Shown here piece after piece: positions 1 through 39,446 of a stretch of 64,000 nt of DNA (its first letter is position 1; each line of letters starts with the position of its first letter). The notes beneath the pieces are model-generated. The model was given only the letters and a program-made list of their open reading frames with translations, did not search any database and was not told the DNA's origin. Source of the stretch: Pholis gunnellus. Lineage: Eukaryota > Chordata > Actinopteri > Perciformes > Pholidae. The translations under genes were made by a program, and so were the position numbers. The stretch lies in the NCBI GenBank assembly GCA_910591455.2, contig OU342807.1, positions 13,485,116 to 13,549,115 on the forward strand, given 5' to 3'.

Positions 1-3000
1 AATGGAAGGAATAATGCTGGAGAAGACCAACACAGTTTCCTCCTTTTGTTGTTTCTTTACAGTATTACCCATATTTGTTTCAGGCTTCCATAGTCACAAG
101 TACCTCACTATACAATATAGTATAAGACAAAAAGTACCAATATTGGGGGAAAAGAAATCAAAGAAAAGTGTCTCATTCATTTTACAGTTCCAACTCTGAC
201 ACAAGTTGGGATGGGAGGTCAAAATAGAAGCAGAGTGAGTGCAATACAAAAGAAATGCATGATGGTCTCTGTAAATATGATGGATTTTCTCCAAACGTTT
301 TCAAGTTGTTTCCTCTTCCTACCGAAAGAGGTAGAAGCAATCTGAACTCTAGTTGAAGTACTGTCTTCTTTAGTTTAGGTATCTGTAAACTCACATGGCC
401 ATTCAGCAATAACAGCAATCAATAGCAGTAGAAAAAGATGCAGCATATTACTCCGTCACTAGAAACACTGAGAAGTTTGTATCCTCTTGCCTTGACTCTT
501 TTATTTTACAGGCATTGATTTTTCGACACTCTTGCTCATCCCCTCCATTCCTCCGCACCCCTGTTGTTTCCCTCCTCTGTTCAGATCTCTTCATCTCCTC
601 TCCTGCTGCTCCGTCTTTCATGTCTCTCTCCTTTCTTTGAGAGAGACAGAAACTCTATTTCTTTTTGTCTGCCACCCAGGGACACAACCCACAGTCCGCT
701 GTTGAGATGTTCGCTCCCTGAGACTATCTGCAGGTGAACAGATTTCAGCCGGTTACAGTAAAGACTGATTCAATCAGAAAGAGCTGGTAACCTGTGTTCA
801 CAACGTGTCGGAAAACAAGTGAATACAACATTGCACACATATAGGGCCGATGAGGAAATCCAAGATGAGAAATGAAATAGTTGGTTTCTTGTAAATCCTT
901 AAATAATTTTACCTTTAACTCCTACGGCGAGTTCAGCTCACTACAGCATGGTCACTACTACAGCATGGTCACTACTACACTATGGTCACTACTACACTAT
1001 GGTCACTACTACACTATGGTCAGTACTACACTATGGTCACTACTACAGCATGGTCACTACTACAGCATGGTCACTACTACAGCATGGTCACTACTACACT
1101 ATGGTCACTACTACACTATGGTCACTACTACACTATGGTCACTACTACAGCATGGTCACTACTACACTATGGTAACTACTACAGCATGGTCACTACTACA
1201 CTATGGTCACTACTACACTATGGTAACTACTACAGCATGGTCACTACTACACTATGGTAACTACTACAGCATGGTCACTACTACACTGCTACAGCATGGT
1301 AACTACTACTGCATGGTAGCTACTACAGCAAGATTTTCGGACTATTCCGGTTTTGGAAATAATGGGTCATTAAACCAATGTCATGGCACAGCTGCATGAC
1401 CCGAACGTAATTTGTTTTTTGTTCGTTGTATACCCCTGTCTTAAAATATTACAATAAATGTCTTATATACTTCAGGGTTCAGGAGATACAAGTCAAAACA
1501 TTACATACTTTGTAAAGGCTCACATGTTGGTGCAATCTGCAAAAAAAAAAGAACTTTATGGGACCATGGCTTTTATTTCTACTGCATTTCAGTGAAATAT
1601 CTTATGTTGTTTTGGGGATATTCTGCTCACAATCAAAACTACCTAAATAGTAATGTACCCACCGAATGTTCAGCAATCTGTCTTGGTGATATTGTCCTGT
1701 TATCACAAAACTTTAGAGATCACATGCCTGAAGTGTATGGTACACCAGATCTAGCTGCAAAGTATAGTGTGTCCGATCGAATGTGCCTGCCGCCTGTTGA
1801 GCGAGTGAGAGGGTAAAGCTGGGTTAAGGCCTAGAGGAACCTGCTACAGCCCTGCCTACTCAGCACAAAGCCTCCCTCCCTGTCTCAGTCTCTTTGTAGT
1901 GAGGCTGATCAAAGAGCGGTGCACGCTCAGAGGATTCACCCCGTCAGGGAGCTTCCGAGTGGATGAACGCGGACATCCCATTATGTTTCCCAGTGGGGTA
2001 TGCTGAGGGATGTGAGAGTGCACCCACACCCTCGTGAGCCTGCGTGTGAGCAGCTGTGAACAAAACTGTGAGTGTGAGCTGCTGCACTTCGGTTCTGGAT
2101 GTACAATTCTGAGCATTTTTTTAAATACTTTGCATCGGAGGGTGAGAGGGAATGATGATTGAGTTTTTCGAAGCATCTGAGTGTGCAAACGGTCGGCAGC
2201 TTTGATCTGTAATAAGGAAGGTAGGGTTGAAGTGAGCAGCGCTGCCTGTTATTTCAGATGAGAATCACAGGATCAAAGGCTTTTTCTCACCTCACTGTTC
2301 CATCTCTCTCTTTCTGCCTGTGTGTCTCTGCTTAACCTCAGGCATCCTTGGCTCACCTCCTAAACTTCCCCCTTTGCTGCAGCACGATGGATGTGTGTAG
2401 CATCACATCCAAACGGGAAGCCTTGGTCCAAGCTCCCACCTCTGAGCAAGAAAATGAATCCCAACCAGCTACAGGACCGCTGCTGACTGGCTGACCTCTG
2501 ACCTCCCTTCTGATAGGCGATAAAGCTAAAAAATGATTTCCTGACTGAGAGCAGGACCTGTGCTGTGTAGGCTACACAGTGTTTGTGATGTATGAGTTTA
2601 ATTTTACAGGTTTGATTTAAACTTTTTGATCTTTCCTCCGCCCCTATGATTAAGCTAATAAGGCAGAAAGAAGACATTTAGAGACAATTATTTTTAAGGG
2701 AAATCCTGAAACAATCTTCATTTTTATGAAAGTACCAGAGTGTTTATCCTCCTCTACAATACATTTGCTATATTTAAACAGCAAATTAGATGAGAATGAT
2801 TAGGCTTTCTACCAACAAATGTGGCTTTACTTTAGGATTTGGGGAAATTCCTCAACGAGTCACTTGCTGTTGCATTTAAGCCTATTTTAAGCCTGTGTAA
2901 ATCACTCCTCTCTCACCATGTGCCAAGATACCACTAATACAGGATATTTGTGTTTGTGTGAGTGTGTACATCGAAGTGTGAGAACCCACACGTGTAAGGT

Positions 3001-3016
3001 GTATTTTGTCACTTAC
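1..3016. other. Sequence downstream of the last endov coding exon
   Basis: No conserved coding exon was recognised. Because of the donor at 3016, an endov 3' UTR exon may lie here or beyond the window edge. It contains the 17-bp minisatellite (944-1333). A stretch at about 2360-2680 is open in one minus frame (105 codons) but resembles no family I know. Confidence 0.5.
944..1333. repeat. 17-bp minisatellite, about 20 regular copies plus degenerate end
   Basis: The unit is CA[GC][CT]ATGGT[CA]ACTACTA. Twenty uninterrupted 17-bp units run from 944 to 1283, then about three degraded copies to 1333. Two main unit types (CAGCATGG and CACTATGG) occur in runs such as A,A,B,B,B,B,A,A,A,B,B,B; a GTAAC variant appears only toward the right. 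Since 17 is not a multiple of 3 and the unit lacks stops, all three plus frames stay open, making false ORFs. Confidence 0.97.
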
Positions 3017-3030
3017 CTCATTTCTTTGTT

Positions 3031-31089
<28,059 letters not shown>

Positions 31090-31330
31090 CTGTATCAGTC
31101 TGGTGAAGAGGACACAATCAGGTCGGGGGGGAAAAAATATTTTTAATAAGTAAAAAATCAACTAACAGGAGCAAACGTGAGCACCAGCGCTCGTGTCGTG
31201 TCCCTGTTTTGCTTCCGCGTACTGTCGTCATTGTGAGGGCGGGGCCTGCGTCTCGCACCAGTGTGGTGTTGAGCTGAGCGGGTTCATCCTGCGGGTTCAT
31301 CCCGCCATCTAGTGGTCAGAGTAGTGAATT
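31090..31330 (-). promoter_or_regulatory. Probable endov promoter and 5' UTR area
   Basis: This area lies directly upstream of the endov start codon. It contains an Sp1-type GC box (GGGCGGGGCC on the plus strand, 31237-31246) and several CpGs in an otherwise AT-rich stretch. No TATA box is evident. The transcription start is not determinable. Confidence 0.35.
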
Positions 31331-31450
31331 ACACCAACACATCATTCAATGTTTTCTTGTTCGGATCCATGCACAATAATTAAAAAAACTATTATCCAAA
31401 CAGTTACCAAGTTATTGTCTGGTAATATTAAGCTATGTCAGTTATATTAT

Positions 31451-31620
31451 AAGATAAGATAACCCTTTATTAGTCCCACAGCGGGGAAATGTACAGAATT
31501 AAAGCAGCATAGTGGACAGTTCACACAAGATACAGAGTAAAAAAAGTATAAATAAGTATAAATAAGTAAATAAGTAATAAACAGTAAATAATCCACAATA
31601 ACTAAAAATATTATATATAC
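31451..31620. repeat. Retroposon-tail-like fragment
   Basis: AAGATAAGATAACCCTTTAT, TAGTCCCACAGCGGGGAAAT and GTACAGAATTAAAGCAGCAT is a fragment common in fish genomes, probably a non-LTR retroposon 3' end. It is followed by an irregular (AAGTAAAT)-like stretch to about 31600. Confidence 0.5.
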
Positions 31621-33134
31621 AGACAGAATAATTGTTACATTATGTAATATGTTGTATTATCTGTTTAATGGACTAAAAGCAGCTCAAATTGAACGTGATG
31701 ATGTCAGTACAGGGCAACCAAAATATGACTCACTAGATCTGGGATGAGCCCGTCACAGCTTCAAATCAGCAAGTAAGGCAACAATAACGTATGATCAGCA
31801 CAGAGGTTGAGAGAGAACTGGTCTGACACCAACATGTCCAGTGATCACTGTCATTTTAAGGACAGAATTTTTAGTGGACAGATTGTTTGATGAACAGAAC
31901 AAAGTGACAGTAACAGAGACAAGACACTGACCACAGAAATACAGAGAGGCAGATAAGTACTCTGTTTTAGCAAAGATAATGAAAGCACGGCACACTTGAT
32001 TTGGCTGCAAATAAATTCTCAAATAAAGGCCAGAAATAAATAAATCCGTAATGCAAATCTTGAAATATTCCTACCATATTGACACATGGTGTACCTCAGG
32101 GCTCTGCTTCTTTTTATTTTGTTTCACGTCTTGGCAAATTAGAGCCTGGCCTGACTGCTGTGACAAAATAGATGTCACACGACTTCCTATGTCTAAATTA
32201 TTTTTTACAAAGTGAGATGTTGGGCCATTTCTCCTGCTCCACAGACATCGTTTTAAATCAGATATCTGTATTACTTCAAAACCGTGTGATCTTGCGATGT
32301 TTGACCGTCAAGAACCTCTGTGTTTCTTTTGATCCTTTTCTATGCTTTGATCTGAACCTCAGAAAGTCAACAGCACGACTATGTTTCAAGTAAAACGCCG
32401 ACAGCAGAACTGACAGCAGCTACGAGAAAAGAAAGAGACTGAAAAACAGCTATTTGAAATACGGAGATTCATGTCAGTGGGAACAGACTGTTTTTGATCA
32501 TTGCAGTGATGCAGCAAACATGAAACCCGTAGATATGACTCATTAATCAACAAGTCATTTAAAGTGGAGACAGGGACGCGGGGATTACAAAATGTAGGGA
32601 GGCACACCAACACCATTTACAGCTATTCTCTTAACAATGTGTACAATAACACTGATGTAATCATTGGGCAATAGAGACCGTTTGAAATTCAGTCTCAGTT
32701 AATTCAAAGTTAACTGTGAGGTTCCAGGTCAAATATTATGTTTGTGCCTTAAAGAAGTTGCTCTGATGTCCTTAGAGGTAAAACAAAAAACTATACAGTT
32801 ATAAACCAATATGAGTTTCCACTTTAACCGAGTTAAATGGTTTAACCAACTTCAGTCCTAATCATAGTCACAAATATTCATTTTCAGAATTGTAACTCTT
32901 TTGTTCACATAATGTCACAAAAAATAAATTGTATCGCCTTCTTGATACTAAATGGTAGGCGTCATTTTTATTTACTTTGGGAATATGTCAATGATTAGCA
33001 ACAATGATTTTGAATCATTATTTTCTGTGCCAGGAAGCCAGGAAAATAGCATTTATTTACTCCAAAGGGTAAACATGAGAACATGTCTAACTCTGATGGA
33101 AAGTAGTAAAAGCGATCATTTTGAAGGCAGGGAA

Positions 33135-33186
33135 TAAATATATCTATAGATATATATCTATAGATAGATCTATAGATATAGATATT
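33135..33186. repeat. Self-complementary (ATCTATAG)-rich tract
   Basis: Alternating TCTATAGA and TATATA words around GATAGATCTATAG. Nearly the whole 50 bp can pair with itself. Confidence 0.7.
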
Positions 33187-35462
33187 CTGTAATGCAGTGG
33201 GAGATTTAAGTCCTTGAGGGTTAGAGTGTATTTTGGATACACAGGTAATTATAGGAGCGGAGGATGAAATTCTAAAATCTGAAACAAAGTAAAAGTACAC
33301 TCTTGTGTTCGCCAAATGCATTAAAGGGGACCCCCCTAGTGAATTGCGTAAACATTGTAACGAACAGATAACATGAAACTTCCCTATAGTTGACTACTTA
33401 CGTTCACGTATTTTTTATTACAAGTTCTCTGAAAGGATTAGTTTGCAAACGAGGCATTATCTAATGTTAACTTTTGGAGAAATCTACTGACACAAGTAGA
33501 AAGTGTAGTAAAAGGGAGCTGAAAATGAATGCGACGCAACTGAACATATTTTCTCATAATTCAAGTTTAATGTTTTCAAAAAAATGTAAAGGCGCCATAT
33601 TGTCATCAATCCAAACATGTACTTTACACATAATTCCTCACATCAAGGTAAAGAGAAGATATGCAACATGAGAAGGAAGCAGAGAGACGGATAATAAAAG
33701 TGTTGAACAGTACAGACAGACAGTTATAGCCCTCATTCCTCAATGAGATCTTGATGAAAAGTGTACATACTGTAAGAGCTAAAGTCAGAGAGACAGCACA
33801 TCATGATAGTCTTCTGGTAAATTGAAACAAAAACACATCTGATCGGAGTACTTTCTTTACGCCTATGGCTTCAAATCAAGGTCCGCTCTGCTTTCTAAGA
33901 CACAATGAAAAGTGTTAGAAAGCAAAACAACAAAGACCGGAGTGTACAAGTGACAAAGAGTCGACGGAGCGAGAGAGAGAGAGAGACGGAGAAGTAAAAG
34001 TTTAGCGTTGAACTGACGTCGCTTGTTTCATCATCAGTGGAACCATTGAAGAAATGGAAATTGAGCCTCCTGAAGGAATAATCAGGGGAAGGAAAGTTAA
34101 GTTGTGTGATTTGTATACATGCTTCAGAAAGAAGAGGCCGAGTAGAGAAACACGTCTGCCGTGAGGGGCAGAGGCAGTGTTTACACACACACACACACAT
34201 CTTTTATCCTTTTACACCATCACACACACTTTAAATAGCTCGCAATCTGAGGTCCTTTTTTTTTTCCAGTAAAGCATTTCATGTTATTGCAGTTAATGAC
34301 ATACAGTTACCACAAGTTAACCCTTGACCTTTCATTAACAGTAAAAAAAAAAAAAAAAAATGAGCAGTTTAATGTATTAAAACAACAGACAGAGCCAGTA
34401 TTCTCAGGAGTGTGACTCCGATAGAAGGAGAAAACATTGGTCTCATCTCCGTCCGTCTGGATTTTTATTTCAGCACGAGAATGACTCTTGGCAATGGCGG
34501 TAATGTCTGCCCTCTACAGGGAGTCAGATCTACGTGAAGTCATCGATGCTAATCAGCCAAATAACTGTTATTAAAAACTGCTGCACGGAAGTGTTGCATT
34601 TAGAAATGTCCACCCAATTCACAGTTGCTCATCTATTACAGCGGCTACGTGATGTTTACAAAGGCTAAAATGGTATTTATTGACACACAACTCTTAAAAT
34701 GTCTATCTCTTAATCTTTAAATAATATATCTTTAAACCCAATCACCACATGAGCATGCAGTAACACACCACACTGCTTCACCCCATCAATCACTCATCTC
34801 CAAAGTACGGCAACGAACTCCGCCCAACTAGCACACGTACAGTATCAACATGTCGTCCACTCGCGCACCATCAACGTATATCACTGCGTAACATTCATCC
34901 ATCACGCACACTGAAATCCACATCACTCCGATGCATAAGCAGAGAGCGATGGCGGTTCTGCCCAATTACATCACAACCCTCCAAATTCAGGCATTTCATT
35001 GGCTGGCGAGAGCTAGCCAATCAGTAGCACATTCACAAATCCGTAACAAGGCATCTCCTTTAACGACTTGTTCTTGACCCAAGTTCCCCAATTGTGCAGA
35101 GAGCAAACCAACTGTGGTCGTTCCAAGAAAAAATTAAATAAAAAAAAAAAAGGTATCCAGGAGAAGCTGGGGTGTTATTTTGGCTTCTCTCCTGATAGAA
35201 TGATGTCGCCACTTTGTTTACTGGCTCAGTTTGCCCATCTGTCTGCCTGGACACGACTTACAAAAAACAAAAAGCTCATCTGCAATCAGCACCCATGATC
35301 GTCCACATACAAACTAATGATAAATAGAAATATTTCACACAGTAGAAAGTCAAACTTGTGTTATTGCTTCTCGCGGATTGACCGAGCTAAGAGTCAGACC
35401 CGGGTCAAATATTCAAATGATCTTCACGGTGTGATAAAGCCCTCGTGAGACGGACCCGTGGT

Positions 35463-35484
35463 GGGGGGGGGGGGGGGGGGGGGG
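35463..35484. repeat. Poly(G) run, 22 bp
   Basis: Homopolymer in the presumed sec14l1 3' UTR; C-rich on the transcript. Confidence 0.9.
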
Positions 35485-36327
35485 TTTGCCAAAAAAAAGA
35501 CGACGAAATTAATAACAGAAAGCTTACGCGGCCACGGCGGGAAAATATCCGAGTGTTATTTACCCGCCAAATGGCAACTTCGCTGACATTGTCGTGATTC
35601 AATAAGCTCCACCCACTCCGTACCTCCATGACGATTGAAAAACATCGCAGGTGATCTTTGACCCAGGTCCTGTTCAGAATTCACTCCGCCCGCCCACACT
35701 TGACCTATAAACAAGTCACCAGATTGAAGAAACCCCTCTGGTAATATGGCAAACACTCAATTCACTTTTTGCATGTCATCAAAACGTCCATGTGCGTGCG
35801 TGTCTATGTGCGTGTGTGTTTGTATGTAACAGCACATCCAGTTTATCAGAGAGCGCACAAGCATGAGGTATGCGTCGCCTCAGCACTGCATATGTGGGTG
35901 TAGATGTGAATGCATATACGTAACAGCGCCTCCAGTGTTTTCATCCGATCGCGTAGCTCCAAAGGATGAGAATATTGCTTATTTCAGCTTCTCGTGCCAC
36001 AAAGGCACCGCAATTCATTTCCCGACCTTTAACCTTTCCACACAACAAACATTTTGCTGATGTTCTGATTCAAACTGCAGCCCAGCTGAGATACCAGGCA
36101 CAAAAAATATATATATTATCACCTTTGTGCAAAAAAAAAAAAAAAAATCAGCCCTTTAAAGTGTACAGAGTACGTTTCTTTTTGCCTCAGATTTCTTTTC
36201 TTTTTTTATTCGTTGTCTTCCGTTTGTGCAAGCATGCTTCAGTTCAATAGAGACTTGCTGTGCAATAGGAACAGAGTCCAAAGACGACGAGGAAGGGCAG
36301 GAGGGGAGTGTTGATGGTAAGGGTAGT

Positions 36328-36339
36328 GGGGGGGGGGGG
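36328..36339. repeat. Poly(G) run, 12 bp
   Basis: Homopolymer 23 bp beyond the sec14l1 stop; C-rich on the transcript. Confidence 0.85.
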
Positions 36340-36361
36340 AGCAGTCCTCAGCCTCCAGTTT

Positions 36362-36467
36362 CTACCTGGAGATCATCGAGCTGGCCTGAGATTGGCTGGA
36401 GGCGGTGGTTGCGGCACTGAGCTGAGAGAAGCCGCTGTGGCTCGACTCCAGGCTGGTCATCGAACCC
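36362..36467 (-). CDS. sec14l1: sec14l1 coding exon 15 (last)
   Basis: Residues 694-728 and the stop. The Ser/Thr-rich C-terminal tail runs GSMTSLESSHSGFSQLSAAT to SSMISR, then TAG at 36362-36364. Acceptor CACCTCAG; the first Arg codon is split (AG|G). The tail matches the characteristic SEC14L1 terminus. Confidence 0.96.
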
Positions 36468-37853
36468 CTGAGGTGAGAGACAGAGAACACGTGAGCAGGT
36501 CACCAACTTCACATGAATACAACTGCCGAGTTGTGCATTGCCTTCTGTGCGCACAGCTCGTGCTCATGACGCAGAGCCATGCAGCCGGATTAAACCCACA
36601 GGAGGGAGATTAATCCACTCCGCTGAGGCTCTGCAACAAGCAGCAGAGTCTCAGGTAGAAAGGTTGTGTGTGAGAGGATCTTAAAATGCCCAATTTCTTC
36701 GATTGTTCCAGTAAAGTATTTTGGTATGGGGCAAGTTCAGGGTGATTTTGTTGAGGGCCGAAGCAGATCCGCTCCGTCTTGCGCGCAAAACCACAACACC
36801 AAAGGGTGTTATGGCTTCCTTTAGAACATGCAGCATCTTGTTCTTTTTTACACAAAAAAAATTTAAAAAACAGCGATCAACTGTCCTATTGCATTAAGAA
36901 TGCTTGGCATGCGTTTGTAGGTTGCTGCACAGGTACATTACAGACACATTCTTAGTTGTGAAGTACCAAACCATCCTGTTACAGGACACTAAAATGAGTT
37001 AGATGGTGATCTCAAGTTTGATTCAAAAGCAAAAGATGAAAGATGAAACCGCAAAGTGAGATTCAGTCAGTTGGTAGTAAAAATGGATGAGTGATGAAAA
37101 CAAGTACAAATGCCAGGAAATGTCTGCGTAAGTAGGTATACAAGTGCACATGTTAAGTGTATTGTGCGTATGAGCACACTTGGATATACAGCAGTTGAGC
37201 ACTAGTGTGCTGAACTTAACCCAGCCGAGGGTTCCTGATATTGTTAGACATGCAGACAGGGCGAGAGGAGCCAGCAAGTAGTCTTAGTGCAAGGATTATT
37301 TCTTCAGTGTGAACAAAGCAACAACATCCTGTTTGCAAATGCTAACAAAAGCCATAAGCAGGAACAGATGCAAACGTGGAGCTCAGGGGCGGTTCAAACT
37401 AGCAGCAATGACAATGAACTAGATAAGGGGGCAAACACTGAGCCACTTACAAACTCTGCACATCCCAGCAAGCCGTTCTTCACAGGAAGAAGACGGAGCA
37501 GCAGGAAGGCAGGGTTGTGAGCAACAGATCAGGAGCGGATTGGACAGAAAAGGCTGGATTAAAAAAGAGTCTCTGAGAGGGGGAAGCAATTCAAAACTCT
37601 GCCTAGAAAAATCATGATGCTCTTAAGGCTCGTCATAGGGTCATTTTAGCAACACTACAGATTTTATTCACTCAAATATCGAATGTCATACGTGGCACTA
37701 CGTGGTAGGTTGTGGAGGGGAAAAACTGGAGTGAAGAATGAGCAGGAATAAAGGAGTACGGTTTGAAAGTAAAACTATAACATCATGGTAAAACACCTAA
37801 ATATGGACACATACATACACATATATGGATATGGATACAAATGTATTTAATTG

Positions 37854-37933
<80 letters not shown>

Positions 37934-39386
37934 ACTAACCTGAAGTCCTCAGAGCCCAACACCTCAGTGTAGTACATGACTTTGCACTTGTGCGAGGAGA
38001 CCTGCAGGGTGGCCAGCACGTCGTCCACACGGGGCAGGTTGGTGGCCGAGCAGGCCGGCATGTTGTGGAACTTCCACTGGAGGATGTAGAAACCTGGCCA
38101 CCGCGTAATATGAGAGCCCTGAGGAGATTAACCGTACGTCAATGACCAGCAAAAACAACCCATAAAATACAGTTACAGATCAAAATGTTGGCACCGTTAT
38201 GCATCAGTTCACACTGCTTGAACCTCACCTGCACACTCTCGCCCTCCTTGCAAGTGAGCGAGGACTCCACCATGCTGTAATCTTGCCCCAGCGTCCATGA
38301 CCTATCGATGAGCTGGACATTGTTGCCTACTGGAGAGGGGATGCCATGGACTAACAGGGGGTCTTTACGTGTAGGCTGGGGGGCCCGCTTGGAGTGGTAG
38401 ATGTTGAAAACCACGTCGCCTTTGCACATGTCAAAGTCCCAGGTGATGACTGAGGAGGCATCGATGATCTCTATCAGAAGCTGGTTGGGGGAGAGAGGGG
38501 AGACAGACATGGAAATATATTTAAAAGAGAGTGAGAGCGAGAGCGAGAGACTAAAAAGTTAAAGAAGTTACTTCTCCTTTCAGCCCTTATGTTCTCATTT
38601 TATTTACATACATTCTTTCTTGGTTACAGGAATAATGTCAGAGCATTATGGCTGTTTTATTATCGTCATTTATAAAAGAGGTATATTTATGTTGCTCTAT
38701 ATTTAAGCATCAGCTACATGTGGCAAAATAAAAACACCGTCAGTGACAAAGAGCAGCAAGATAAATCTGAACATCCGTTTGTGAAGTTAAGAGCTCAGTC
38801 ATATGAACTCAAAACCATTTTCAGGAGGGTGATTATGTATGATGATGCATCTCTCCCTTTGGTATAAATGATGTAACATGATTAACTGTATGTCACTGCA
38901 GACGGATTATGTTTTAAAGCTGTGCCACATTTGATTTAAAAAACTGCAAACTCTACCGCATACAACCACTAGATGGCAGACCTTTCATCAGAGACATCAG
39001 GCAGCTCTGTGCCATATATACAGGAGTGTCTCAGAAAATTAGAATATTGTGATAATCCCCATACGTGTGATTTAGTTTACTGAACCAAGCTGAGTGTTTT
39101 TCAAGGCTCAGGAAACCCTTGCAGGTGTTTCGAGTTAATTAGACGATTCAAGTGATTAGTTGAATACCCTACTAGTATACTTTTTCATGATATTCTAATA
39201 TTTAGAGATAGGATATTTGAGTTTTCTTAAGCTGTAAGCCATAATCAGCAATATTAAAAGAATAAAAGGCTTGCAATATTTCAGTTGATTTGTAATGAAT
39301 CCAGAATGCATGACATTTTTGTTTTTTTAATTGCATTACACAAAATAAAGAACTTTATCACAATATTCTAATTTTCTGAGACAGTC

Positions 39387-39446
<60 letters not shown>

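Larger units (their letters stand above)
31331..33399. other. Intergenic stretch between endov and sec14l1
   Basis: No exon-like sequence was seen on either strand. It holds a dispersed-repeat fragment at 31451-31620 and a self-complementary ATCTATAG tract at 33135-33186. Confidence 0.5.
33400..36361 (-). other. sec14l1: Probable sec14l1 3' UTR (distal end uncertain)
   Basis: The sequence follows the TAG at 36362 and shows no coding exon. Possible poly(A) signals read on the minus strand (AATAAA, plus-strand TTTATT) occur at 36205-36210, 34464-34469, 34676-34681 and 33414-33419. Vertebrate SEC14L1 3' UTRs are long, which favours a distal site, but the choice is inference. It includes a G run at 35463-35484 and an A18 tract near 34344. 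Confidence 0.35.

Noticed and set aside
944..1333. CRISPR-like array
   Set aside because: Units are directly contiguous with no spacers, in a vertebrate genome.
881..1399. 172-codon plus-strand frame rich in Thr-Thr-Thr-Leu-Trp and overlapping frames at 948 and 982
   Set aside because: Produced by the stop-free 17-bp minisatellite; the same peptide motif appears in three frames and no start or flanking domain supports a gene.
31118..31300. 60-codon minus-strand frame just upstream of endov, considered as an alternative first exon
   Set aside because: Out of frame with the endov start and ends in TGA before it; better read as 5' UTR or promoter.
33895..34200. 101-codon minus-strand frame in the region after sec14l1
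   Set aside because: Ends in CA and GA microsatellite translation (Cys-Val, Ser-Leu runs) and lies in presumed 3' UTR.
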